Both the position numbers and the translations under genes were made by a program. 64,000 bases of DNA from Henriciella sp. (lineage in GTDB: Bacteria; Pseudomonadota; Alphaproteobacteria; Caulobacterales; Hyphomonadaceae), in the NCBI GenBank assembly GCA_030066975.1, contig JASJAO010000010.1, positions 26,719-90,718 of the forward strand, given 5' to 3'. The first letter of the stretch is position 1. Each line of letters starts with the position of its first letter. Positions 33,987 through 45,220 of the stretch are shown here, one piece after another. Under the pieces are notes generated by a model. That model was given only the letters and a program-made list of their open reading frames with translations. It was not told where the DNA came from and made no database searches.

Positions 33987-35405
33987 ATGGGGCGTACTAA
34001 TGGGGCTGAAAACAACAAGGATCGGGCAGAACGCGCCGCTGATCTCCCTGGCGCACGCGAACTCTGGACCAGTGTATTGGGTCAAGTCCGTGCCGACGTC
34101 ACAGCCGAAGACTATGATAAGTGGCTTGCTGCAATCCGTTTCGTTGCAGAAGTCGACAATGACATTGTCATTGCAGCGAATGACCGCCTGACATTCGATC
34201 GCGTCTCTGCAGAATATTTGCGGGACATTCGAACGGCTTGGCAGAAGCAGGACGCCAAAGGTCGGCGACTGAAATTTGCGCTCTGGCGCGATTTGAAGCC
34301 TGAAATCCGTGAAATGGTTGGAAACCCATGGCAGACGCCGGTGGTCCGGCTGCAGAAGCCCGTCTCTGGCCAGTCCATGACATTTGAGACTCTGGTGGTC
34401 GGCGAGTCCAATCGCCGGGCTTTCGGGCTGGCAAAGCGATTGGCCTCAGGTGAGCCGATCCCTGCCGGTGTGATTGTCATCTATGGCCAGCCCGGCACCG
34501 GCAAGACCCATATGCTGAAGTCGATCCAGACCGAAGCGCGCAAGCGGTCTGATGAGCGCCGCATCGCCTATCTGTCGGCTGAGGAATTCATGACCCGGTT
34601 CGTCGAGGGGGCGCGCGCAGGCGATACCGCCGCCCTGCAAGCCTTCGTCAAACAGAATGAATTGCTGATGATTGACGATGTGCACTGGTTCCGCGGCAAG
34701 GCGAAGACAGACAAGGCGTTCTTCGGGGCGCTGCGGGCGGTCACCTCTGAAGGTGGTCATGTGATCATTACAGCTGATGCCGCGCCTGGCGACATGGTCG
34801 GTCTGTCAAAGGAACTGACGAGCGAGATCCGCGGTGCCGCCTCGGTCGAAGTGGCGTTCCCCGATCAGGACATGCGTAAAGAGATTGTGCAGCGTCACGC
34901 CGAACTGATCGCCGCGTCCACGCCGAACTTTGTGCTCACCGAGGCGATGGTTGACCGGATCGTCTCCGGCATTCGCGGTCCGGGCCGGGAGCTTTGCGGT
35001 GTGCTCTGGAGCCTGCAGCTGGAGTCCGGTTATGGCGAATATGCGCCAACCCCAGAGATGCTCGAAACGGTGATCCGCCGGATTGCCGGTGAGCCGCGCA
35101 CGCCGTCGCTCGATGACATCAAGCGGGCCTGTATGGAAGCGTTCAGTATATCTCGCTCCGATATTGAAAGCGCCAGCAAGGTGCGTACGATCTGCTATCC
35201 GCGCCAGATCGCCATGTACCTGTCGCGCACGATGACCAAGAAGTCTTATCCTCAGATCGCTGCGGCCTATAAGAAAAAGGACCACACCACGGTGCTGCAT
35301 GCCTATCGGAAAGTGACCAAGGCGCTGAAAAACAGTGATCCGGATATGATTGCCGACATTGAGCGGACCCGCACCTGTGTGTTCGAGCGATTGGCTGCAC
35401 AATAA
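33987..35405 (+). CDS. dnaA: Chromosomal replication initiator protein DnaA
   Basis: 472 residues. Domain I helix LWTSVLGQVRADVTAEDYDKWL; domain III starts at MTFETLVVGESNRRAF; Walker A is GQPGTGKT (167-174) where most DnaA proteins have GGVGLGKT; Walker B LLMIDDVHWF (from 226). Domain IV ends with the DNA-recognition signature SYPQIAAAYKKKDHTTVLHAYRKV. Domain II is very short. Binds the origin and melts it when ATP-bound. The gene follows the 455-bp gene-free region, and dnaN lies 168 bases downstream. Confidence 0.95.
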   Translation: MGRTNGAENNKDRAERAADLPGARELWTSVLGQVRADVTAEDYDKWLAAIRFVAEVDNDIVIAANDRLTFDRVSAEYLRDIRTAWQKQDAKGRRLKFALWRDLKPEIREMVGNPWQTPVVRLQKPVSGQSMTFETLVVGESNRRAFGLAKRLASGEPIPAGVIVIYGQPGTGKTHMLKSIQTEARKRSDERRIAYLSAEEFMTRFVEGARAGDTAALQAFVKQNELLMIDDVHWFRGKAKTDKAFFGALRAVTSEGGHVIITADAAPGDMVGLSKELTSEIRGAASVEVAFPDQDMRKEIVQRHAELIAASTPNFVLTEAMVDRIVSGIRGPGRELCGVLWSLQLESGYGEYAPTPEMLETVIRRIAGEPRTPSLDDIKRACMEAFSISRSDIESASKVRTICYPRQIAMYLSRTMTKKSYPQIAAAYKKKDHTTVLHAYRKVTKALKNSDPDMIADIERTRTCVFERLAAQ

Positions 35406-35474
35406 ACCGATCCGCGATTTCTGTAACCGATGCACAGCATAGACTTGCTTTTCATGCTGGAATCGTACCTTTAA

Positions 35475-35502
35475 CACCCCGTCTCAAAAATGAGGCGGGG
35501 TG
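35475..35502 (+). terminator. Strong hairpin between dnaA and dnaN
   Basis: CACCCCG-T-CTC, loop AAAAAT, GAG-G-CGGGGTG: ten paired bases with one mismatch, 70 bases after dnaA. The following AGTCGTTTT has only a weak T-run, so it may be an inefficient terminator or an mRNA-stabilising stem that separates dnaA and dnaN levels. Confidence 0.55.
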
Positions 35503-35573
35503 AGTCGTTTTGCTGGCGGCTGGGCTGAGACTAATAATGATGGATGGCTGCAAGCCACGATGAGGATACTGAG

Positions 35574-36692
35574 ATGAAACTGACAATCGAACGCGGTGCG
35601 CTTTTGAATGCTCTGTCTCATGTTCAGAATGTGGTAGAACGCCGGAACACGATCCCGATCCTGTCAAATATTCTGATGGAAGCCGCGAGTGGCAGTGTAA
35701 AATTCACCGCGACTGATCTTGATATCGAAGCGGTTGATGCCGCTGATGCCAAGATCGACAGCGAGGGTGCTGTCACCGCGCCGGCTGGCACGCTGTTTGA
35801 TGTGATCCGGAAACTGCCAAGCGGCGCGGATGTGGAACTGGAACTGCAGCCGGAGAACCGTCAGCTGGCTATCCGTTCCGGTCGCTCATCCTTTTCACTG
35901 CCAACCCTGCCCGCCACCGACTTTCAGACCATGGTGCCGGACGCCGATGCGACTGAGTTTTCGATCGAGGCGGTCGATCTACGCCGTCTGATCGACAAGA
36001 CGCGGTTTGCCATCTCAACCGAGGAAACGCGTTACTATTTGAACGGTGTGTATCTGCATGCGGCAGACACTGATGGTGGCAAGAAGCTGCGTACCGTGGC
36101 CACAGACGGTCACCGTCTCGCGCTTTGTGAAACCGATGCTCCAAAAGGGGCCGAAGATCTCACCGGAGTGATTGTACCGCGTAAGGCGGTGGGTGAAGTT
36201 CGTCGTCTGATCGACGCAAGCGACGGCGATGTTGAGGTCAGCGTGTCCGACACCAAGATCGTCTTCAAATCAGGTCGGGCCCAGCTCACCTCAAAGCTGA
36301 TCGACGGCTCCTTCCCGGACTATGCGCGGGTGATCCCGAAGAGCAATGACAAGGCCTTGATCATTGACAACAAGTCCTTTGAAGCTGCGGTCGATCGGGT
36401 GTCGACTGTGTCAGCGGAGCGCTCGCGGTCGATCAAACTCTCCTTGTCTGAAGGCAAGATTGCACTGGCTGTATCGAGCGCCGAAACCGGCCAAGGCCAT
36501 GAAGAGATTGAGTGCGATTATCAGGAAAAAGAGATGGATATCGGCTTTAACGCCAAATATCTGCTCGATGTCACGGCTCAGATTGAAGCCGAAGATGCCC
36601 GCTTCCTGTTCAATGACCCGTCCTCACCGGCGCTTGTCCTCGACCCGGGCGATGCAAGCGCGCAGTATGTGCTGATGCCGCTGCGGGTGTAA
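35574..36692 (+). CDS. dnaN: DNA polymerase III beta subunit (sliding clamp)
   Basis: 372 residues from ATG 35574 (GAGGA eight bases upstream), giving the family start MKLTIERGALLNALSHVQNVVERRNTIPILSN. Three repeated clamp domains; the C-terminus YVLMPLRV matches the clamp ending (consensus YVxMPMRL). Forms the dimeric ring around DNA. recF begins at the base after its stop codon. Confidence 0.97.
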   Translation: MKLTIERGALLNALSHVQNVVERRNTIPILSNILMEAASGSVKFTATDLDIEAVDAADAKIDSEGAVTAPAGTLFDVIRKLPSGADVELELQPENRQLAIRSGRSSFSLPTLPATDFQTMVPDADATEFSIEAVDLRRLIDKTRFAISTEETRYYLNGVYLHAADTDGGKKLRTVATDGHRLALCETDAPKGAEDLTGVIVPRKAVGEVRRLIDASDGDVEVSVSDTKIVFKSGRAQLTSKLIDGSFPDYARVIPKSNDKALIIDNKSFEAAVDRVSTVSAERSRSIKLSLSEGKIALAVSSAETGQGHEEIECDYQEKEMDIGFNAKYLLDVTAQIEAEDARFLFNDPSSPALVLDPGDASAQYVLMPLRV

Positions 36693-37784
36693 ATGACTGC
36701 GCTCACGCGCCTTCGCCTGAACGATTTTCGCAATCATGCTACGCTTGATCTGAAGCTCGATGCGAGGCCGGTCTGCCTCTATGGCGCGAACGGAGCGGGC
36801 AAGACCAATATCCTTGAGGCGATCAGCCAGCTTGGGCCGGGCCGCGGCCTACGGGCGGCGAACCTGCCAGATATGACCCGTCATGGGGCGACTGCCTGGA
36901 CGGTCTCGGCGACCTTGGACGATGGACAGAAGATCGGCGTTGGTCTCGACGCGAGTGGCTCAGGCGCAAAGCGGACCGTGCGGCTGGATGGGGCACCGGC
37001 TTCGGCTGGCGACCTGGCGGACCTGATCCGCATCGTCTGGCTAACGCCCAGTATGGACAGTGTGTTTCGCGGCGGCGCATCGGATCGGCGCCGGTTCTTT
37101 GACCGTCAGGTGATGGCGCATATTCCGAGCCATGGCTCCGTCTCTGCGCGCTATGAAAAAGCGATGCGCGAGCGCAATGCCTTACTGGAGCGCGGCCGCG
37201 TCGATCCGGCCTGGGCGGATGCGATTGAGGCGCGTATGGCCGAAGCCGGGGCGATCATCGCTGCTAATCGCGCTCGTGTTTTGAGCGCTTTGCAAGATGC
37301 GGTGAATGCGCGCCCGGAGGGCCATTTCCCGAAAGGGGATCTCGCTTTGGAGGGTGAGGCTGAACGCCTCGCAGCCTCTGAGGCGGGCCTGATCGAGATC
37401 GAAGACAGCCTGTCTGAGCAATTGGCCAAAGGGCGTTATCGCGATCAGGCCGCCGGGCGGACACTGTCTGGACCGCACCGAACCGATCTCTCCGTCATCC
37501 ATCGCCCGACAGGGGCGCCTGCGCGAGAGGCCTCCACCGGGCAGCAGAAAGCGCTTTTGATCGGACTGATCCTCGCCAGCGCCCGCGCCCTTTGCGACAG
37601 TGGCGAGGGCCCGACACCGCTCATCCTGCTTGACGAAGCAGCAGCGCATCTCGATCGCGACCGGCGTTCTGCGCTGTTTGATGAATTGGTCAGCCTGGGC
37701 GGGCAGGCCTGGTTGACGGGCACCGAAGCCTTCCTGTTCGATGCCTTTGAAGATCGTGCGCAGCTGGTGGAAGTTGCGCCTTAG
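36693..37784 (+). CDS. recF: DNA replication and repair protein RecF
   Basis: 363 residues. SMC-like ATPase: N-terminal LTRLRLNDFRNHATLDL and Walker A CLYGANGAGKTNILEAIS; signature region EASTGQQKALLIGLILASA; Walker B PLILLDEAAAHLD. Loads RecA with RecOR at gaps. No spacer separates it from dnaN, so the two are translated from one message. Confidence 0.96.
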   Translation: MTALTRLRLNDFRNHATLDLKLDARPVCLYGANGAGKTNILEAISQLGPGRGLRAANLPDMTRHGATAWTVSATLDDGQKIGVGLDASGSGAKRTVRLDGAPASAGDLADLIRIVWLTPSMDSVFRGGASDRRRFFDRQVMAHIPSHGSVSARYEKAMRERNALLERGRVDPAWADAIEARMAEAGAIIAANRARVLSALQDAVNARPEGHFPKGDLALEGEAERLAASEAGLIEIEDSLSEQLAKGRYRDQAAGRTLSGPHRTDLSVIHRPTGAPAREASTGQQKALLIGLILASARALCDSGEGPTPLILLDEAAAHLDRDRRSALFDELVSLGGQAWLTGTEAFLFDAFEDRAQLVEVAP

Positions 37785-37801
37785 GCAGAACGGGGCACGG
37801 G

Positions 37802-39298
37802 ATGATGCTTAGACCCATAGCGGTAACATGTTTGGTCTTTTGCATGAGCGCCTGTACGTCACTGTCGCGCTCGATCGAGACCCAGCTCTATGCCAATCCG
37901 GACCAGACGGGCATTCGCTGGGGACTGGTTGTGGCGGACATGGACGGCACTGAGCTGATCGCGCTGAAACCCGAGGATCGGTTTACCCCGGCGTCGAACA
38001 CGAAAATCGCAACCACCATGGCGGCCTTCGCGAATCTGGAGGCCCTGCAAAGCTCGCAACTGGCGCCGGGTCTGAGCGCATATCTTCAGGATGATGCCGA
38101 AGGCGGCCCGCCTGATCTTGTCCTGGTCGGAGGCGGCGATGCCATGATCGCTGATGGGCCCGATTGCGAAACATACTGTCTGGCTGAGATTGCAGATCAG
38201 ATTGTGTCTGCAGGCCTGCCAGCGGTTGGGGACGTGATTGGTGATGACACCTTGTTTCCGAATGAGCGATGGGGACCGGGCTGGAGCCAGGAGGATCTGC
38301 AGTTCTATTATGGTACAGCGGTGTCGGCGCTCAGTGTGAATGAGAATGAGCTCTGGCTGACGGTAACCCCGGGCCTTGAGCTTGGCGCGCTTGCTCAAAT
38401 TGATTGGCGGGAAGGGGATGAATTCTACACTCTGGTGAACGAGACCGTCACCGTGGCTGCAGATCAACCTCGCCGTATCGTTCGCGAACGCCTCCCCGGC
38501 TCCAGGCTTGTTCGGGTCTATGGCGAGATGCCGATCGGCGCGGCGCCTGTGACTTATGAATTGGGCATGGACGATCCGGCTCTGTTCGCAGCGATCCGAT
38601 TGCAGCGCTTATTGGAAGCGCGCGGTGTGTCGGTCACCGGAGCGGTGCGGGCTATACATCGCCCGCTGACTTTGCAGGACTTCCCGGTCGAGCCAGTTGA
38701 GGACGCTGAGCTTCCGGCTGCAGGTCTATTAAGGCCGCTGGTGCCGCGTGAGACCCCGATTGCGCGCCTTGAGCCGACGCCTTTGGTCGACAGCCTTGAA
38801 CGCGTATCGCGCGACAGCCAGAACTTGCATGCCGAACTTGCGCTGCGGCGGCTGGGCCTGATCGATGGGACCGGATCGCGCGCGCATGGCTTGGAGAAAG
38901 TGCACGAGCTTTGGGAAGCGGCTGGCGTGACTGAGATCGGCTATGCGGTTCATGGCGGTTCCGGCATGTCGATCTATAATCGGATCACACCGCGGGGCAT
39001 GGTCAAACTGCTCCACTATGCCAGTGACCAGCCCTGGTTTGCAGTCTGGAAAGCGCAGCAGCCCGTGGCCGGGCAAAGTGGCTCGCTGGAGCGCCGTTTC
39101 AAAGGCACCGCGCTGGAGGGCAAGCTGTTTGCCAAGACGGGCACACTGAATGGCGCAAATGCGCTTTCCGGCTATATGATCGCCGCGAGCGGCCGGGAAC
39201 TGATTTTCTCGATCGTGGCGAATGATCGACCCGGTTTGACCGCCTCAGCCATTCCGGAAATGGACGCGGCGCTTGTGGCGATTGCTGCGGCCTACTGA
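37802..39298 (+). CDS. dacB: D-alanyl-D-alanine carboxypeptidase/endopeptidase (PBP4 type)
   Basis: 498 residues. Lipobox MSAC in the signal peptide. The penicillin-binding triad is complete: Ser65-x-x-Lys68 (ASNTKIA), Ser-Gln-Asn in SRDSQNLHAEL, and KTG in FAKTGTLNGANALSGYM. The large insert between SxxK and SxN is typical of class C PBPs. Trims or cleaves peptidoglycan peptides in the periplasm. It sits between recF and gyrB and overlaps the end of the convergent hydrolase gene by seven bases. Confidence 0.93.
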   Translation: MMLRPIAVTCLVFCMSACTSLSRSIETQLYANPDQTGIRWGLVVADMDGTELIALKPEDRFTPASNTKIATTMAAFANLEALQSSQLAPGLSAYLQDDAEGGPPDLVLVGGGDAMIADGPDCETYCLAEIADQIVSAGLPAVGDVIGDDTLFPNERWGPGWSQEDLQFYYGTAVSALSVNENELWLTVTPGLELGALAQIDWREGDEFYTLVNETVTVAADQPRRIVRERLPGSRLVRVYGEMPIGAAPVTYELGMDDPALFAAIRLQRLLEARGVSVTGAVRAIHRPLTLQDFPVEPVEDAELPAAGLLRPLVPRETPIARLEPTPLVDSLERVSRDSQNLHAELALRRLGLIDGTGSRAHGLEKVHELWEAAGVTEIGYAVHGGSGMSIYNRITPRGMVKLLHYASDQPWFAVWKAQQPVAGQSGSLERRFKGTALEGKLFAKTGTLNGANALSGYMIAASGRELIFSIVANDRPGLTASAIPEMDAALVAIAAAY

Positions 39299-40254
39299 GC
39301 GGTCTCCTCTGTGTCGCTGAACCAGTCGACCAGGAGCGGGCTGACCTCGCTGTGGCGGCGCACGCTGAGATCATGCTCGCCGCCTTCCATCACGTGAATG
39401 ACGGCCTCCGGATGGGCCGTCCGGAGCTTGTCAGCGCTTGAGATGAGAACGGTTTCGTCCTTGTCGCCATAGAGCGCCATCACCGGCACACCCGTCGCCG
39501 CAAGCCGCTGAAACGTGTCCTCGCGATCGACCATGGGCATGTGGCGAAGGGTGGAGAGCAGCGCATAGCCAAATCCGCGATAGTCCATCTGCTGCGTGAC
39601 ATCGCCCATCAGGCGATTGTCGGCGGTGCCTTGCGAGGCCGCTTCATAGCGTCCATCGCCAAGCAAAAGACTGCGCCAGCTCATCCGCCAGATCCAGTCG
39701 CCAATCACCGGCATCCGGATCAGTGCCGGGCCAAGCCCGTCATTGCCCGCCGTGTCGAACGATGCCGGCACCAGCAGGAAGAGTTTGCGTACGCGGTCCG
39801 GATGGCGGGCGGTGAACTCCGCGGTCGTGGCGCCGCCCATGGATAGGCCAACCAGTCCGATCGGCTCGGTGATGCCAAGCCTGTCCAGCAATTCGAGCAG
39901 TGCCCGGTCGTAGAAGTCGATATCGTATTTCACTCTGGGCCGGTCCGACCAACCGCGTCCGAAATGATCATAGCGCAGCACGCGAAAGCCCGCCTGGGCA
40001 AGGGCTTGTGCATTCTGCTCATAGACAAAAAGCGGGGTCGAAAAGCCATGCGCCATGACGATGATTGGGCCTTCCTCTGGGCCGTCCCAGCGATAGTGGA
40101 TGTGGCCATCGGTGAGCTCAATATGCTCGCCCGGCGCCAGTGTTCGCGCGGATTCGTCGAACGTGGTCAGCTTCGACCCCTCGGCATAGAACCACGCGGT
40201 TGCGCCGATCAGCAACAAGGCAAGGATCACTAAAACCACTTTCAGAAGGCTCAT
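39292..40254 (-). CDS. Membrane-anchored alpha/beta hydrolase
   Basis: 320 residues from the second of two adjacent ATG codons (40254), which has the better distance to GGAG; 40257 is also possible. An N-terminal membrane anchor (LLKVVLVILALLLIGATAWFY) leads into the fold: oxyanion loop MAHGFSTP, nucleophile elbow GLSMGGA, acid in YGDKDETV, His in GGEHDLS. A periplasm-facing esterase or lipase-like enzyme is likely; substrate unknown. The gene is interposed between dacB and gyrB. Confidence 0.88.
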   Translation of the reverse strand: MSLLKVVLVILALLLIGATAWFYAEGSKLTTFDESARTLAPGEHIELTDGHIHYRWDGPEEGPIIVMAHGFSTPLFVYEQNAQALAQAGFRVLRYDHFGRGWSDRPRVKYDIDFYDRALLELLDRLGITEPIGLVGLSMGGATTAEFTARHPDRVRKLFLLVPASFDTAGNDGLGPALIRMPVIGDWIWRMSWRSLLLGDGRYEAASQGTADNRLMGDVTQQMDYRGFGYALLSTLRHMPMVDREDTFQRLAATGVPVMALYGDKDETVLISSADKLRTAHPEAVIHVMEGGEHDLSVRRHSEVSPLLVDWFSDTEETAQ

Positions 40255-42951
<2,697 letters not shown>

Positions 42952-42964
42952 TCCAGCACGTGCG

Positions 42965-42982
42965 GCCGCGAATGCGGCTTTT
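42965..42982 (+). terminator. Short gyrB terminator
   Basis: GCCGC, loop GAAT, GCGGC, then TTTT, 13 bases after the gyrB stop. Short stem, moderate strength. Confidence 0.5.
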
Positions 42983-43014
42983 GGTGGTCGAATTGTGGTA
43001 GGCTTCCGCTGACA

Positions 43015-43097
43015 CCCGCGCAGGCGGGTGTCCATGGACTGCAGGTTCCTCAGGCGCTTGAGGCTGAGGCGGGTCCATGGATGCCCGCCTGCGCGGG
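43015..43097. repeat. Nested inverted repeat after gyrB
   Basis: The left arm 43015-43038 (CCCGCGCAGGCGGG, then TGTCCATGGA) and the right arm 43074-43097 are inverted copies matching at 22 of 24 bases. Each arm holds its own CCCGC/GCGGG hairpin. This looks like a pair of dispersed intergenic palindromes in head-to-head orientation. Confidence 0.65.
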
Positions 43098-43110
43098 CAT
43101 TGGCGGGTCT

Positions 43111-43485
43111 CTAGGAGCTGTCCTCGATGGCGGGCAGAGCACACTCCGCCTCAACCACCAGACGTGGTAAACACCGCTCGCCGCATTCCATGATCCGGCC
43201 CATCCAATAGTGGATGGCACTCAAGTGCCTCTCGCCGGACGCGTTATCCATTGGGGCCCAATGCGCGCGGGTAGTTTTGTTCTGTTTGACCAGCCAGACA
43301 AGCAGGTCATTCTCAGCGTCAGACACGAAGGGCACCAAGACCATGCCGGTCTCGTCGACTTCCCACAGCACCTCGCAGCCTGCCGCGCGACATTGCTGCC
43401 GGAGCCGAAGCAATTGCCACCAGACCCAGGGCCAATAATAGATCGGCACATGAGCGACGGCCTGAAGGGTGAAGCGAACGTCCAT
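43111..43485 (-). CDS. Hypothetical protein, Trp-rich N-terminus
   Basis: 124 residues. I do not recognise a family. The N-terminal part is aromatic (PIYYWPWVWWQLLRL), then a mixed strand/helix region with several Cys (Cys33, Cys38 and later CGERCLPRL). No signal peptide; the hydrophobic WPWVWW patch is short for a membrane span. The start ATG is in a proper frame and codon use resembles the neighbours, so it is probably a real small gene, convergent with gyrB beyond the repeat pair. Confidence 0.5.
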   Translation of the reverse strand: MDVRFTLQAVAHVPIYYWPWVWWQLLRLRQQCRAAGCEVLWEVDETGMVLVPFVSDAENDLLVWLVKQNKTTRAHWAPMDNASGERHLSAIHYWMGRIMECGERCLPRLVVEAECALPAIEDSS

Positions 43486-43674
43486 GGGCGGGGAGTCTAC
43501 GCCAGATTTTCAGGTGTAGGATAGACGGCGCTCTATCCACGGGGTCGCGGATGCACCATTGGCGTCATGGCATGTCCGGATTGATACACGTCAACGCATC
43601 AGATCGGGACAATGCGAAGATGATCACCGGAATGACTTGGAGCAGGCTCTGCTGTTATTTTCGGAGGATATCTC

Positions 43675-44106
43675 ATGCGCGGCATCAGTTTCGCCAGAGT
43701 CCTGTTGGGCGGTGCCGCTGCTGGTTTGATCATCATTCTCGGCGAGTTCGTTTTGAATGGCGTCGTGCTGGCGGAGCAATGGGCCGCGCTCCGCGAACTC
43801 CATAACGTTCAAGAGCCATCTGCAGCGCAATATGCCGGCGGCGCCATCCTGACGCTGCTATATGGCATTGTTTTGATATGGATTTATGCCGCGATCCGGC
43901 CCCGCTTCGGTCCCGGCCCCAAGGCCGCGATCGTCGCGGGCCTGACCTTCTGGCTCATCGCCTATGTCATGTTCCTATTGTCCGTCTGGGCAAATGGATT
44001 TGTGAGCCTGTCCGTGGCGGCGATCTCCATAGCCTGGGGCCTGGTTGAAGCGCCCGTCGCCGCGCTCGTCGGCGCGTGGATTTATCGCGAAGAGGGCGTC
44101 ACATAG
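43675..44106 (+). CDS. Small four-helix membrane protein of unknown function
   Basis: 143 residues with a strong GGAGG site before ATG 43675. Four hydrophobic segments (about residues 7-30, 55-73, 85-107 and 112-137). The first ends in an acidic Glu (LIIILGEFVLNG). The pattern is that of an inner-membrane protein; I recognise no named family. It converges on the inositol-phosphatase-like gene. Confidence 0.7.
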   Translation: MRGISFARVLLGGAAAGLIIILGEFVLNGVVLAEQWAALRELHNVQEPSAAQYAGGAILTLLYGIVLIWIYAAIRPRFGPGPKAAIVAGLTFWLIAYVMFLLSVWANGFVSLSVAAISIAWGLVEAPVAALVGAWIYREEGVT

Positions 44107-44182
44107 ACGGACGATGGGACTGCCGCGTCGATGGCAGGCCTTGCAACAAGCATCGGCATCGCCGCGCAGCCCCGTGCCGCAG

Positions 44183-44914
44183 TCAGTCCGGCCACACAGC
44201 CTCGATCGCGTAGCGGCCATCGGCAATACGGGCGGTGTTTACCGAGAGGCCGGCTTCACGGCAGATCACCTCGGCGGCAGCAATGTCCCACAGGCCGCAG
44301 CCATGCTCGACATAGCCGCTCAACCGGCCAAGCGCGGACATGGCGAGCGAGAAGACCGCGCAGCGATAACGTACCACCGAGAAGCCGCGGTCACGAAAGT
44401 GCTGAGCCCGCGCGTCGGTTTGCGGCCCGGTTTCAAAGTCGTTTTCGCCAATGGCCATGACTTTGACGGCGGGGTGCTGGCGCGCGCCCCGGGTCTGCAC
44501 GCCGTTGAGGTGGAGGCCTTGGCCGGTCGCAGCGGAGAGCGTCAGGTTCAAATCCGGCAAGCTGATCGCGCCAAGCACAGACTTGCCGTCATGGATATAG
44601 CCGATGGAAATCCCCCAGATCGGCAGTCCGACGACGAAGTTGGAGGTGCCATCAATCGGGTCGATCGCCCAGCCGGATTGATCAGGTGAGAGATGACCGC
44701 CCAGTTCTTCCCCAATGATCGCCTGATCTGGAAAGGCCTGTTGCAGCGCCTGGCGCAGGGCCTGCTCAATCTCCAGATCGGCATTGGAGGCGAACTGGCC
44801 AGCGGATTTTTCATCCAGGGTCAAGTCGGCGCTATTGCGGCTCCACCGGCGTCCAATCTGAGACGCCCGATCGACAATTTGTTCGAGTTTCAAGAGCGAC
44901 GACGGATCGGGCAT
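44183..44914 (-). CDS. Inositol monophosphatase family phosphatase (possibly histidinol-phosphatase)
   Basis: 243 residues. Metal-binding motifs: IIGEELGG, WAIDPIDGTSNFVVGLP and the C-terminal GCGLWDIAAAEVICREAG. Length and motif spacing fit both bacterial inositol monophosphatase and HisN-type histidinol-phosphatase; the sequence alone does not decide. Mg-dependent phosphate ester hydrolysis in the cytosol. It is followed on the same strand, to its right, by the DUF1244 and MFS genes, likely one operon. Confidence 0.88.
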   Translation of the reverse strand: MPDPSSLLKLEQIVDRASQIGRRWSRNSADLTLDEKSAGQFASNADLEIEQALRQALQQAFPDQAIIGEELGGHLSPDQSGWAIDPIDGTSNFVVGLPIWGISIGYIHDGKSVLGAISLPDLNLTLSAATGQGLHLNGVQTRGARQHPAVKVMAIGENDFETGPQTDARAQHFRDRGFSVVRYRCAVFSLAMSALGRLSGYVEHGCGLWDIAAAEVICREAGLSVNTARIADGRYAIEAVWPD

Positions 44915-44926
44915 AGGCTCAAGAAA

Positions 44927-45220
44927 CTATAATTTTCCTGCCTTACGCGCGTTGAAGGCGGCCATTTGTTCGGGGGTGGCTTCCGGTTGCATGGCTTTCC
45001 AGTCGCTATAGGGCATGCCGTAAATGCGGGTGCGTGCGTCGTCCTTGGAGAGCGTGAGGCCCTCGGCTTCGGCGGCCTCGCGGTACCAGTCCGCCAGACA
45101 GTTGCGGCAGAAGTCTGCGAGAATCATCAGGTCGATATTCTGAACGTCGCGGTTCTTGTCGAGGTGTGAGAGCAGGCGGCGGAAGGCGGCGGCTTCGATC
45201 TTTTCGGTTTGGTCGGTCAT
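44927..45220 (-). CDS. DUF1244 family protein
   Basis: 97 residues. The conserved centre is LLSHLDKNRDVQNIDLMILADFCRNCLADWYREAAE, with a Cys-x-x-Cys pair, and the tail GMPYSDWKAMQPEATPEQ. A small helical protein widespread in proteobacteria, of unknown function. Its start codon overlaps the stop of the transporter gene by four bases, and the phosphatase gene begins 12 bases after it. Confidence 0.92.
   Translation of the reverse strand: MTDQTEKIEAAAFRRLLSHLDKNRDVQNIDLMILADFCRNCLADWYREAAEAEGLTLSKDDARTRIYGMPYSDWKAMQPEATPEQMAAFNARKAGKL

Noticed and set aside
43210..43524. 104-codon plus-strand frame opposite the hypothetical gene at 43111-43485
   Set aside because: No start context and a translation without hydrophobic or domain structure; the minus-strand frame is the better candidate.
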